Assembly: GCA_910585525.1 (NCBI GenBank)
Contig: CAJUFR010000029.1
Location: 1 to 26,880 of the forward strand
Direction: 5' to 3'
DNA length: 26,880 nt
Source: an uncultured Angelakisella sp.
GTDB taxonomy: Bacteria > Bacillota > Clostridia > Oscillospirales > Ruminococcaceae
Shown piece after piece: positions 1-7,605 of the stretch. The first letter of the stretch is position 1, and every line of letters starts with the position of its first letter. The position numbers and the translations under genes were made by a program. The notes below the pieces were generated by a model. That model worked only from the letters and a program-made list of their open reading frames with translations. It did no database searches and was not told where the DNA came from.

Positions 1-59
1 GTTGCGCCCGCTCCCTCCTTGAAGTTGGCCTGATAAGGTGCCTCCGGCGGATTTTTAGT

Positions 60-80
60 TCCCTGCGGGGGGAGTTTTTT
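60..80 (+). terminator. Possible plus-strand terminator at the left edge
   Basis: A short stem TCCC (60-63) / GGGA (70-73) is followed by G and six T residues (75-80). It could end transcription of a plus-strand gene lying left of the window and facing the minus-strand lipoprotein operon. The stem is short, so this is a weak call. Positions 1-59 hold no coding region I can support. Confidence 0.3.
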
Positions 81-92
81 GGGGGGTATTCT

Positions 93-1697
93 CTATCTTA
101 CCCCCACCTCCGGGGTCTCCATCCGATGGAAGTCGTCCACCGTCTCCCAGCTTCCGGCACCGGCGCCTTCTACCCAGCAGCTTTTGATGGCGCCGCCCTC
201 CGCCAGGCCGCAGAAGCTGCCGACGCAGCGGGAGGGGGCTTTGGTGAACACCTGGACGGAGGTGACGCAGTCGTTGGCCACGCCCTGTACGCTGTGGCCC
301 ATCATCCCGCCGATGTTTCCTGGCATCCCCTCGCCGGTCCCGGAGAGGGGGGCGGCGGTCACCGTCCCGGCGGCGGTGCAGCCCTCCAGCGTCCCGTAGT
401 GGAGGGTCCCGGCGATGCCCCCTACGCCGCCGTTGCCGGTGACATCCACCTTGGCGGTGCAGTTTTTGGCAACGCCCCCGGCGGAAAGGTCCTCGTTGGG
501 ACCCAGGGTGCCCACCAGGCCGGCGGCGCTGACCCCCTGGACGGTGCCCTGGACCTGGACGTTCTCGATGCGGCCGCAGCAGCTCACCGCCAGCAGGGCG
601 GCTTGGTTGCTGGTGTCCCTGCCCTGCTCCAGGGGCAGCAGCACCGTGGCGTTCTCCAGCTTCAGGTCCTTCACCACCCCCTGCTCCCCGATGCGGTAGA
701 AGAGGGCGGCCCCCGCCAGCTTGCGGTCGGGGTGGTCCTTTTCCCCGGTCTCCAGCAGCGCCCTGCCCCGCTCCAGGGGGATGCTGAGGTTGGAGATGGT
801 GTGGCCCTGGCCGTCAAAGGTGCCGTTGAAGCCCTGGAGGTTGGGGTCCCGCTGGTCCTCCCAGCCGAAGTCCAGCAGCTGGTTGCCCATCCCCATGGGG
901 GTCCACTCCACCCCCGCCAGGTCGATGTCGGCGGTGAGGAGGTAGGTGTCGAAGCGGTCCTGATACCGGGCCTGGTTGATCCGCTCCGCCGCCGCCACCA
1001 GTTCCTCCGCCGTGGCGATGGTGATGGTCTGGGGCTCCCCCTCCGGCAGCAGGTCGGGGCGCTGGGCCACGCCAAGGATGCGGTAAAGGGTGTCCCCCGG
1101 CCGGTGAAGGGCGGACAACACCTCTGGCACCTGTTCCAGCCGGAAGGGGTAGAAGGTGTAGGTCACCGGGTAGAGGTCCCCCTCCGGGTGCTCCCGGCGG
1201 TAGGTGACCTCAATGGTCCCGTCCGGCTGCCGGGCCGCTTCCAGGAGGGCCAGGCTGTACCGGGATTCCCGGTTGTCGTGGTAGAAATAGAACCGTTCCT
1301 CCTTTTCCTCCAGGGAGAGGGGCTGGACCCAAGGGAAAAAGAGGCTGTTTATCTCCTCCAGCAGGCCGTAGGAGACGGACCCGCTGGTCTCGTCATCCCA
1401 GTCAAAGACGTCCCCCAGGCCGTTTTCCATCAGGTAGGCGATGGCCATCCAGCTGGTGGCCTCCACCGTTTCCCCCTGGTCAAGGCTGCGGCCGCCGCAG
1501 TACCTCTCGTAGCAAAAGGCCAGCCCCTCCAGCTGCTCCAACTCCTCCGGGGAGAGGGTCTCCCCCGGGGCCTCCTCCGCCCCCTGGGAGGCGGATACGC
1601 TCTCCGCCGGCAAAGAACCGCTGCTCTCCGCCGGTCCCCCGCACCCCGCCAGCAGGGCAAGCGTCAACATCAGGGCGATGGTCTCTTTTATCTTCAT
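93..1697 (-). CDS. Lipoprotein with GLUG-like beta-repeat region
   Basis: Predicted secreted lipoprotein of 534 aa. The start is ATG at 1697, preceded by an AGGAGAGG ribosome site; a longer in-frame reading to 1787 would put 30 non-signal residues ahead of a clear signal peptide. Residues 1-19 form a lipoprotein signal (hydrophobic core, lipobox LAGC with Cys19), followed by a Ser/Gly/Glu linker. Around residues 254-300 are LTADIDLAG and FNGTFDGQGHTISNL, the sequence style that introduces GLUG-type beta-helix repeats in Firmicutes surface proteins. Imperfect repeats of the kind GLVGTL, GGIAGTL, IGGMMGH and GSFCGLAE, alternating with NCTAKVDVTG-like strands, continue to about residue 510. It overlaps the upstream gene by 4 bp (ATGA), so the two are translationally coupled. 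The residue 30-250 domain is not recognised; the role (surface adhesin or sensor) is inference. Confidence 0.8.
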   Translation of the reverse strand: MKIKETIALMLTLALLAGCGGPAESSGSLPAESVSASQGAEEAPGETLSPEELEQLEGLAFCYERYCGGRSLDQGETVEATSWMAIAYLMENGLGDVFDWDDETSGSVSYGLLEEINSLFFPWVQPLSLEEKEERFYFYHDNRESRYSLALLEAARQPDGTIEVTYRREHPEGDLYPVTYTFYPFRLEQVPEVLSALHRPGDTLYRILGVAQRPDLLPEGEPQTITIATAEELVAAAERINQARYQDRFDTYLLTADIDLAGVEWTPMGMGNQLLDFGWEDQRDPNLQGFNGTFDGQGHTISNLSIPLERGRALLETGEKDHPDRKLAGAALFYRIGEQGVVKDLKLENATVLLPLEQGRDTSNQAALLAVSCCGRIENVQVQGTVQGVSAAGLVGTLGPNEDLSAGGVAKNCTAKVDVTGNGGVGGIAGTLHYGTLEGCTAAGTVTAAPLSGTGEGMPGNIGGMMGHSVQGVANDCVTSVQVFTKAPSRCVGSFCGLAEGGAIKSCWVEGAGAGSWETVDDFHRMETPEVGVR

Positions 1698-2680
1698 GGT
1701 TCCTCTCCTTTCCAAAACAGCTCCCAGGCTTCCTCCCAGTTCAGCCCCCGGAACCGGCTTGCGTAGACCAGCAGCTTTTCCAGCCATCCCTCCGGCTCCG
1801 GCCGGGGCCGGTCATCCTCCGGCGGGGGCGGCTCCCCGTCGCTGCTGCTGCCGGAGGAACTGTCCGGGGGGTCGTCCTCCGGCTGGCTGGAGCCGCTTTG
1901 CTCCGGCTCCCCCTCCCCGTCCAGGTCGGGGAGGGGCGGGGCCTCCTCATCCTCGCCGCCGCTTTCCTCTTCCTCCGGGGGCAGGTCCCCTTCCTCAAAG
2001 ACGGGGTCGGATTGGGGCGGGCCCATCTCCTCCTTCCGCCCCTGTCCAAACAGCCAGTATTGGCTGTACCGCTCCCGCCATTCCCGGGCGAAGGCGGCGT
2101 CGCATTCCGGCTGGGGCCAGCTGTCCTCCCCCGCCCTGCGGGTGACCGAAAAGACCGGCTCCGGCTCCTCCTCGCTGCCCTTGTCCGGGACCTGCTGCAG
2201 CCGGATGGTGAGGTCGAACTCCTTGCCGTCGAAGAACTCCCCGGCGATGGCCCGGTAGAGGTAGTCGGAGTGGCCGTAGATCTCCTCCGGGGAGAGGGCG
2301 GCGCAGAGGGCGGCGGCCAGGGCCGGGCCCGGCTCCTCCTGGTCCTTCCCCGGGTCCCAGCTGCCGGTGACGGTGGCCTCGCTCTCCCCGGTCCGCTCCA
2401 CCCGGTAGCTGAGGCCGGCGGTCCCCTGCCCGCCGGCCAGGGCCTGCTCCACCCCCAGCTGCCGGGGCTGGGCGAACCGCTCCAGCAGGGCCCACCCCGC
2501 CACGGCGCAGACCACCACCGCCCCCACCGCCCAAAGGTTGATGCCGGTGAGGAACCAGCGGAAAAATCCCCCCGCTGTCCCAAAGGGCAGCCGCAGCCGC
2601 GGCAGCAGCCACATGGAGACAGGGACGGGGGAAGGCCGCCGCCTTCTCTTTTTTCTTTTTGGCTCCTGCTGTTCCGGCAC
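1694..2680 (-). CDS. Membrane-anchored protein with acidic Pro/Ser-rich tail, function unknown
   Basis: A 328-aa protein starting at GTG 2680 behind a GGGAGGGG ribosome site. It has a very basic cytoplasmic N-terminus (KRKKRRRR, residues 8-15), one predicted transmembrane helix at about residues 44-66, an outside domain at about 70-215 with no family I recognise, a strongly acidic Pro/Ser/Glu/Asp-rich low-complexity stretch at about 228-297, and a Trp-rich C-terminal helix (about 299-326). Basic residues inside followed by one helix fit an N-in/C-out single-pass protein. It is the first gene of a two-gene operon with the lipoprotein, so the two may work together at the cell surface; that is inference. 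No catalytic motif is visible. Confidence 0.7.
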   Translation of the reverse strand: MPEQQEPKRKKRRRRPSPVPVSMWLLPRLRLPFGTAGGFFRWFLTGINLWAVGAVVVCAVAGWALLERFAQPRQLGVEQALAGGQGTAGLSYRVERTGESEATVTGSWDPGKDQEEPGPALAAALCAALSPEEIYGHSDYLYRAIAGEFFDGKEFDLTIRLQQVPDKGSEEEPEPVFSVTRRAGEDSWPQPECDAAFAREWRERYSQYWLFGQGRKEEMGPPQSDPVFEEGDLPPEEEESGGEDEEAPPLPDLDGEGEPEQSGSSQPEDDPPDSSSGSSSDGEPPPPEDDRPRPEPEGWLEKLLVYASRFRGLNWEEAWELFWKGEEP

Positions 2681-2714
2681 CCTGTTCCCCTCCCTTCGGC
2701 AAGATACGACACCT

Positions 2715-2743
2715 ATTATAGCATAGCCCCGAACAAGACACCA
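2715..2743 (-). promoter_or_regulatory. Extended -10 promoter of the minus-strand lipoprotein operon
   Basis: On the minus strand TATAAT (2720-2715) is preceded by TGC, giving an extended -10 element. The hexamer 17 bp upstream (TGGTGT, 2743-2738) is a poor -35. The GTG start of the first gene lies 35 bp downstream of the -10. Confidence 0.6.
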
Positions 2744-2784
2744 GCCGGGCGGGAAAATTTCTTGGAAAAACGCGAAAAAAACAC

Positions 2785-2813
2785 TTGCAATCGGTCCCGG
2801 GACATGGTATTAT
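2785..2813 (+). promoter_or_regulatory. Promoter of the S10 ribosomal protein operon
   Basis: TTGCAA (2785-2790), a 17-bp spacer and TATTAT (2808-2813). A-tracts at 2766-2770 and 2775-2781 sit just upstream like an UP element. The first gene, rpsJ, starts at 3154, so the transcript has a leader of about 335 nt. This is the only strong plus-strand promoter found ahead of the ribosomal cluster. Confidence 0.75.
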
Positions 2814-2819
2814 ACTAGG

Positions 2820-3153
2820 GCGTGACTGCACAAGATATGCGATGATGCGGGAGGTGGCCGCTTCTCCGCCGCCAGCCAAGGCGGTGGAGAGCCCTGCGAC
2901 GGCAGGGTATGCGGGGAATTTCCGCGGAGTATGTCCGATTTGAAACCGGGCGGCTTGGAATACTGGCAAGACGCGGACGAGGCCGGAAGGCGCCGTGCCC
3001 TGCGTGTATGAGTTCCCGGCGGAACTGCGCCCCCAAGGGGGAAGGCGGTTTCCCGGATTTTCTTATGCGGGGGGACGGAACACCCGGCGGGGTTTGCGGC
3101 AAAAACAGTAGAGAGCGTCGCCAAAGTCAAAATTTTTAGGAGGCGATGAATAA
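2820..3153 (+). promoter_or_regulatory. Structured 5' leader of the S10 operon
   Basis: Non-coding leader between the promoter and rpsJ. Visible hairpins are 2863-2890 (11-bp stem, loop AGCCAA), 2892-2907 (CCCTGC/GCAGGG, loop GACG), and 3011-3026 (AGTTCC/GGAACT, loop CGGC). It ends at the AGGAGG (3138-3143) of rpsJ. S10-operon leaders are used for feedback by an r-protein (L4) in enterobacteria; whether a similar control acts here is inference, and I do not recognise a named leader family. No hairpin with a following T-run was seen, so simple transcription attenuation is not supported. Confidence 0.5.
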
Positions 3154-3465
3154 GTGGCAGTCAAAGAAAAGATCAGGATCCGACTCAAAAGCTACGACCA
3201 TCAGCTGGTGGATACCGCGGCGGAGAAGATCGTCGAGACCGCAAAGCGCACCGGCGCCAGGGTCTCCGGTCCCATCCCCCTGCCCACCGAGCGGGAGATC
3301 GTGACCATCCTGCGGGCCGTGCACAAGTACAAGGACAGCCGCGAGCAGTTCGAGATGCGCACCCACAAGCGGCTCATCGACATCCTGCGCCCCTCCAACA
3401 AGACGGTGGACGCCCTGAAGGGCCTGGAACTCCCCGCCGGTGTGGAGATCGAGATCAAGCTGTAA
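3154..3465 (+). CDS. rpsJ: 30S ribosomal protein S10 (NusE)
   Basis: A 103-aa protein of the usual S10 length, with the family start MAVKEKIRIRLKSYDHQLVD and central GPIPLPTE. It sits in the 30S head; free S10 also pairs with NusB in transcription antitermination. The start is GTG at 3154 with AGGAGG 10 bp upstream; an ATG at 3146 is out of frame. It is the first gene of the S10 operon, directly behind the long leader, so it is the translated entry point for any leader-mediated control. Confidence 0.97.
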   Translation: MAVKEKIRIRLKSYDHQLVDTAAEKIVETAKRTGARVSGPIPLPTEREIVTILRAVHKYKDSREQFEMRTHKRLIDILRPSNKTVDALKGLELPAGVEIEIKL

Positions 3466-3494
3466 GAGTCCCCTGATCCAAAAAGTCCCTGAAC

Positions 3495-3510
3495 GCCGGG
3501 GGGTCCCGGC
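3495..3510 (+). other. Hairpin in the rpsJ-rplC spacer
   Basis: Perfect stem GCCGGG/CCCGGC with loop GGGT in the 105-bp spacer between rpsJ and rplC. There is no T-run after it, so it is not an obvious terminator; it could protect mRNA ends or modulate rplC translation (inference). Confidence 0.4.
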
Positions 3511-3570
3511 AAGGTCATGTTGGCTCTCCCTGAAAAGAGTCAACCAATAACCGAAACAGGAGGAAGAAAC

Positions 3571-4203
3571 ATGAAAAAGTGCATCATCGGCAAAAAGATC
3601 GGCATGACCCAGCTTTTTGACGAGAACGGGAACATCGTCCCCGTCACCGTGGTGGAGGCCGGCCCCTGCGTGGTGGTCCAGCGCAAGACCACCGAGAGCG
3701 ACGGCTATGAGGCCGTCCAGATCGGCTTCGGCGCCGTCAGCGACAAGAAGCTCACCAAGGCCCTGAAGGGCCACTTCGCCAAGGCGGACGTGGCCGCCAA
3801 GCGGGTGCTGCGGGAGTTCCGGCTGGAGGACCTTTCCGCCATCGCCGTGGGGGACATCATCAAGGCCGACACCTTCGCCCCCGGGGATAAGGTGGACGTC
3901 TGCGGCACCTCCAAGGGCAAGGGCTACGCCGGCACCATCAAGCGCTGGCACAACCACCGCCTCAAGGAGACCCACGGTTCCGGCCCGGTCCACCGCCACG
4001 CCGGTTCCAACGGCGCCTGCTCCAGCCCCAGCCGCGTCTTTAAGGGCAAGCGGCTGCCCGGCCACATGGGTTCCCAGCGGGTCACCGTCCAGAACCTGGA
4101 CATCGTCAAGGTGGACGCCGAGAACAACCTCATCGCCATCCGGGGCGCCGTGCCCGGCCCCAAGAACGGTTTCGTCTACATCACCGACAGCGTGAAGGCG
4201 TAA
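3571..4203 (+). CDS. rplC: 50S ribosomal protein L3
   Basis: A 210-aa protein. The start is ATG at 3571 (MKKCIIGKKIGMTQLF) behind CAGGAGGAA; the reading frame is open back to 3517 but those 18 residues are not part of the family. L3 binds near the 3' end of 23S rRNA and is an early assembly protein. The central finger reaching the peptidyl transferase centre is present: the HGSGPVHRHAGSNGACSSPSRVFKGK region, residues about 135-160. It is followed by rplD after 18 bp. Confidence 0.96.
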   Translation: MKKCIIGKKIGMTQLFDENGNIVPVTVVEAGPCVVVQRKTTESDGYEAVQIGFGAVSDKKLTKALKGHFAKADVAAKRVLREFRLEDLSAIAVGDIIKADTFAPGDKVDVCGTSKGKGYAGTIKRWHNHRLKETHGSGPVHRHAGSNGACSSPSRVFKGKRLPGHMGSQRVTVQNLDIVKVDAENNLIAIRGAVPGPKNGFVYITDSVKA

Positions 4204-4221
4204 GGAAGGAGGAAGTTTACA

Positions 4222-4848
4222 ATGCCAAAAGTCACGATTTATGATATGACCGGCAAGAGCGTTGGAGAAAGAGACCTTTCGGATGCCATCTTCGGGATCG
4301 TCCCCAACAAGGTGGTCCTCCACGCCGTGATCAAGAACTACCTGGCCAACCAGCGCCAGGGCACCCAGTCCACCCTGACCCGCACCGAGGTCTCCGGCGG
4401 CGGCAAGAAGCCCTGGCGCCAGAAGGGCACCGGCCACGCCCGGCAGGGCAGCACCCGGGCCCCCCAGTGGACCCACGGCGGCGTCGCCCTGGGCCCCAAG
4501 CCCCGCAGCTACCGCTACACCCTCAACCGCAAGATGCGGGTGCTGGCCCTCAAGTCCGCCCTCTCCGCCAAGGTGCTGGAGCAGGAGCTGGTGCTGGTGG
4601 ACGACATCAAGGTGGAAGGCTTCAAGACCAAGGCTGTCGTTGAGATGCTGAAGGCCCTGGGGGTGGACCGCAAGGCCCTGATCGTCACCGCCGATGTGGA
4701 CCGGATGCTGGTGAAGAGCGCCGGCAACATCCCCGGTGTCAAGACCACCATCGTGGGCTCCCTGAACAGCTACGACATCCTGAACGCTGGCAAGATGGTG
4801 GTCTCCGCCTCCGCCATCGACAAGATCGAGGAGGTGTACAGCAAATGA
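4222..4848 (+). CDS. rplD: 50S ribosomal protein L4
   Basis: A 208-aa protein with the conserved extended loop that lines the nascent peptide exit tunnel: GGGKKPWRQKGTGHARQG at about residues 54-71, then the GPKPRSY motif. L4 is the known autoregulator of the S10 operon in E. coli, making it the first candidate ligand for the leader upstream of rpsJ here. ATG at 4222 follows GGAAGGAGG. The last 4 bp overlap rplW (ATGA), implying coupled translation. Confidence 0.97.
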   Translation: MPKVTIYDMTGKSVGERDLSDAIFGIVPNKVVLHAVIKNYLANQRQGTQSTLTRTEVSGGGKKPWRQKGTGHARQGSTRAPQWTHGGVALGPKPRSYRYTLNRKMRVLALKSALSAKVLEQELVLVDDIKVEGFKTKAVVEMLKALGVDRKALIVTADVDRMLVKSAGNIPGVKTTIVGSLNSYDILNAGKMVVSASAIDKIEEVYSK

Positions 4849-5141
4849 AAACTCCGTATGACGTGATCCTGGCCCCTGTCATCACCGAGAACTCCATGGA
4901 AGCGATGGCCCAGCGGAAGTACACCTTCCGGGTGGCCAAGGACGCCGGCAAGATCGAGATCGGCCGCGCGGTGGAGGCGCTGTTCCCCGGCACCAAGGTG
5001 GCCGCCGTGAACACCATGAACTGCCGCGGCCGGCTGAAGAGGATGGGCCGCAACCAGGGCTACACCCCCGCCTGGAAGAAGGCCATCGTCACCCTCACCG
5101 CCGACAGCAAGGGCATCGAGTTCTTTGAATCGATGCAATGA
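4845..5141 (+). CDS. rplW: 50S ribosomal protein L23
   Basis: A 98-aa protein with the family pattern PYDVILAPVITENSMEAM at the N-terminus and the flexible loop MNCRGRLKRMGRNQGYTPAWKKAIV near residues 65-85. L23 sits at the tunnel exit and docks SRP and trigger factor. It overlaps rplD by 4 bp. It is followed by a 265-nt non-coding stretch before rplB, which is unusual inside this operon. Confidence 0.96.
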   Translation: MKTPYDVILAPVITENSMEAMAQRKYTFRVAKDAGKIEIGRAVEALFPGTKVAAVNTMNCRGRLKRMGRNQGYTPAWKKAIVTLTADSKGIEFFESMQ

Positions 5142-5406
5142 TCGGAGGATAAGGACGAGTAGGGAAAGACCCCGAGCCGGGAAGCACAAAACACGCTTTG
5201 AGATATTTGGAGGATGGTAACCGGGAAGGCAGCAAGGAATTTTCCCCACGCCCTTCCCATCACCCCCTAAAGATCACGAAGCGGAGCGAAGTGATCTTTC
5301 CCGCCTGTCGGGGCGGCCCGACTTGAAAAGACATTGGGAATGAAAAGGCCCAAGGGTATGGGGTGTTCCGAGCCCCGCTAACTTCAACAAGGAGAGTGAA
5401 ACCGTA
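5142..5406 (+). promoter_or_regulatory. Structured 265-nt spacer between rplW and rplB
   Basis: Non-coding insertion inside the S10 operon. It carries four hairpins in sequence: GGGAAGG/CCTTCCC (5223-5258), AAAGATCAC/GTGATCTTT (5269-5299, 13-nt loop GAAGCGGAGCGAA), GTCGGG/CCCGAC (5307-5322, loop GCGG) and GGGGT/GCCCC (5360-5376). The rplB ribosome site AAGGAGAG lies at about 5390-5397. No clear promoter was found (TTGAAA at 5323-5328 has no matching -10). A candidate 18-codon peptide reading, 5214-5270, has GGAGG directly abutting its ATG, too close for good initiation. The spacer could be an r-protein binding or mRNA processing site (inference). Confidence 0.5.
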
Positions 5407-6240
5407 ATGGCTATCAAAGCATACAAGCCCACGACACCCGGCCGCCGCGGCATGACCGTGACCGACTACTCCGGGCTGTCCAAGGTGGCCCCCGAAAAGA
5501 GCCTGCTGCGGCCCATCAAGAAGAACGCCGGCCGCAACAACACCGGCCGCATCACCGTCCGCCACCACGGCGGCGGCAACCGCCAGAAGTACCGCATCAT
5601 CGACTTTAAGCGTGACAAGGCGGATATGCCGGCCAAGGTCCTGACCCTGGAGTACGACCCCAACCGCAGCGCCCACATCGCCCTGGTGCAGTACGAGGAC
5701 GGCGAGAAGCGTTACATCGTCGCCCCCCACGGCCTCAAGGTAGGGGATACTGTGGTCAGCGGCACCGGCGCCGACATCAAGCCCGGCAACGCCCTGCCCC
5801 TTTCCAGCATCCCGGTGGGTACCTTCATCCACAACATCGAGCTTTACCCCGGCAAGGGGGCCCAGCTGGCCCGGGCCGCCGGCATCCAGGCCCAGCTGAT
5901 GGCCAAGGAGAACGGCTACGCCATGGTCCGCCTCCCCTCCGGCGAGCAGCGCAACATCCCCGACAAGTGCATGGCCACTATTGGCCAGGTGGGGAACATC
6001 GACCACGAGAACGTCAACATCGGTAAGGCCGGCCGCACCCGCCACATGGGCATCCGCCCCACCGTCCGCGGCTCGGTGATGAACCCCTGCGACCACCCCC
6101 ACGGCGGCGGCGAGGGCAAGTCCCCTGTGGGCCGTCCCGGCCCTGTCACCCCCTGGGGCAAGCCGGCGCTGGGCTACAAGACCCGTGCCAAGCACCGCAG
6201 CTCCGACAAGTTCATCGTCAAGCGTCGCAACAGAAAGTAA
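5407..6240 (+). CDS. rplB: 50S ribosomal protein L2
   Basis: A 277-aa protein, the typical length. The N-terminal RNA-binding OB part has VRHHGGGNRQKYRIIDF at about residues 52-68. The C-terminal motif DHPHGGGEGKSPVGRPGPVT begins at residue 229 and includes the conserved His needed near the peptidyl transferase centre. L2 joins the subunits and organises 23S rRNA. The start is ATG 5407 after AAGGAGAG. rpsS follows after 21 bp. Confidence 0.97.
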   Translation: MAIKAYKPTTPGRRGMTVTDYSGLSKVAPEKSLLRPIKKNAGRNNTGRITVRHHGGGNRQKYRIIDFKRDKADMPAKVLTLEYDPNRSAHIALVQYEDGEKRYIVAPHGLKVGDTVVSGTGADIKPGNALPLSSIPVGTFIHNIELYPGKGAQLARAAGIQAQLMAKENGYAMVRLPSGEQRNIPDKCMATIGQVGNIDHENVNIGKAGRTRHMGIRPTVRGSVMNPCDHPHGGGEGKSPVGRPGPVTPWGKPALGYKTRAKHRSSDKFIVKRRNRK

Positions 6241-6261
6241 ATGGAAGGAGGCAGATGAAAC

Positions 6262-6534
6262 ATGGGTAGAAGCGTTAAAAAGGGACCGTTCGTCCAGCCC
6301 AAGCTGCTGGAGAGAGTCCAGAAGCTGAATGAGGAAGGCAAAAAGGTCGTCCTCAAGACCTGGAGCCGCGCCTCCACCATCTTCCCGGATTTTGTGGGAC
6401 ACACCTTCGCCGTCCATGACGGCCGCAAGCACGTCCCCGTCTATGTCACCGAGGACATGGTCGGCCACAAGCTGGGGGAATTCGCCCCCACCCGGACCTT
6501 CCGGGGCCACGCCGGCGCCAAAAAGACCAAGTAA
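6262..6534 (+). CDS. rpsS: 30S ribosomal protein S19
   Basis: A 90-aa protein, slightly shorter than the common 92-93 aa. The start MGRSVKKGPFVQPKLLERV and the C-terminal LGEFAPTRTFRGHAG motif are both present. S19 lies in the 30S head next to S13 and contacts the A-site finger of 23S rRNA. ATG 6262 follows GGAAGGAGG. Confidence 0.96.
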   Translation: MGRSVKKGPFVQPKLLERVQKLNEEGKKVVLKTWSRASTIFPDFVGHTFAVHDGRKHVPVYVTEDMVGHKLGEFAPTRTFRGHAGAKKTK

Positions 6535-6559
6535 CCAGGACCGAAAGGAGGAGAAACAC

Positions 6560-6904
6560 ATGACGGAAGCAAGGGCTTACCTGAGACATGCCCGTATCTC
6601 GCCCCGCAAGGTCCAGATCGTTTTGGACCTGATCCGCAACAAGCCGGTGAACGAAGCGGCGGCGATCCTGAAATACACCCCCAAGGCCGCCTGCGAGCCC
6701 CTTGGCAAGCTGCTGGCCAGCGCCGTTGCCAACGGCGTCAACGACCCCGCCAAGAACATGGACAAGGATAGGATGTACGTTGCAGAGTGTTTTGTCTGCC
6801 CCGGTCCTACCATGAAGCGTATCCGCCCCCGCGCCCAGGGCCGTGCGTTCTCTGTGCTGAAGAGGACCTCCCACGTCACCCTGGTGCTGCGGGAAAAGGA
6901 ATAA
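6560..6904 (+). CDS. rplV: 50S ribosomal protein L22
   Basis: A 114-aa protein starting at ATG 6560 (MTEARAYLRHARISPRKVQ) behind AAAGGAGG. The frame is open upstream into rpsS, but the family start and ribosome site decide for 6560. The tunnel-constriction beta hairpin is represented by GPTMKRIRPRAQGRAFSVLKR near residues 82-102, the region where macrolide-resistance changes arise in other species. Confidence 0.96.
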   Translation: MTEARAYLRHARISPRKVQIVLDLIRNKPVNEAAAILKYTPKAACEPLGKLLASAVANGVNDPAKNMDKDRMYVAECFVCPGPTMKRIRPRAQGRAFSVLKRTSHVTLVLREKE

Positions 6905-6924
6905 GCTGAAAGGAGAGTGTGACA

Positions 6925-7605
6925 ATGGGACAAAAAGTCAATCCCCACGGCCTTCGCGTGGGAGTCATCAAGGATTGGGATTCCCGCTGGTTTGCTCGCG
7001 ATGACGCTTTCGGCGACATCCTGGTGGAGGACTACAACCTGCGGAAGTTCCTGAAGAAGAGCCTGTACGCCGCCGGCGTGCCCAAGATCGAGATCGAGCG
7101 CACCCCCACTACCGTGCGCATCCACATCCACTGCGCCCGCCCCGGCGTCGTCATCGGCAAGGGCGGCACCGAGATCGAGAAGCTGCGCCAGACCTGCGAG
7201 AAGATGGTCAACAAGGGCAAGGAGCAGAAGGTCACCGTCAACGTCAACGTGGTGGAGGTCAAGCAGCCCGATAAGAACGCCCAGCTGGTGGCCGAGTCCA
7301 TCGCCCAGCAGCTGGAGGGCCGTGTCTCCTTCCGCCGGGCCATGAAGAAGGCCATCGGCAACGCCATGCGCTTCGGGGCCAAGGGCATCAAGACCCAGGT
7401 CTCCGGCCGTCTGGGCGGCGCCGAGATCGCCCGGACCGAGCATTACCACGAGGGCACCATCCCCCTGCAGACCCTCCGCGCCGACATCGACTACGGCTTC
7501 GCCGAAGCCGCCACCCAGTACGGCCGCATCGGCGTCAAGGTGTGGATCTACGCCGGCGAGGTGCTCCAGGACAAGAAACCTCACAGAGAAGGAGGTAGCA
7601 AATAA
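6925..7605 (+). CDS. rpsC: 30S ribosomal protein S3
   Basis: A 226-aa protein. It starts at ATG 6925 (MGQKVNPHGLRVGVIKDW); a GTG two codons upstream at 6919 is too near the AAAGGAGAG site. It contains the type II KH domain with the GKGG loop at residues 78-81 and the C-terminal S3 domain. S3 forms the mRNA entry channel with S4 and S5 and helps helicase activity. The stop TAA overlaps the ATG of rplP by one base. Confidence 0.96.
   Translation: MGQKVNPHGLRVGVIKDWDSRWFARDDAFGDILVEDYNLRKFLKKSLYAAGVPKIEIERTPTTVRIHIHCARPGVVIGKGGTEIEKLRQTCEKMVNKGKEQKVTVNVNVVEVKQPDKNAQLVAESIAQQLEGRVSFRRAMKKAIGNAMRFGAKGIKTQVSGRLGGAEIARTEHYHEGTIPLQTLRADIDYGFAEAATQYGRIGVKVWIYAGEVLQDKKPHREGGSK

Noticed and set aside
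126..1766. 546-aa plus-strand open frame opposite the GLUG-like lipoprotein
   Set aside because: The minus strand has a signal peptide, lipobox, ribosome site and coupled neighbour; the plus reading is repetitive Gly/Ala/Val/Asp shadow.
2909..3139. 76-aa plus-strand open frame in the S10 leader
   Set aside because: No ribosome site, runs through several hairpins, and ends inside the rpsJ ribosome site; better explained as leader RNA.
5269..5299. Intrinsic terminator between rplW and rplB
   Set aside because: The stem is good but only TTT follows before GC-rich sequence, and essential genes continue downstream without a new convincing promoter.
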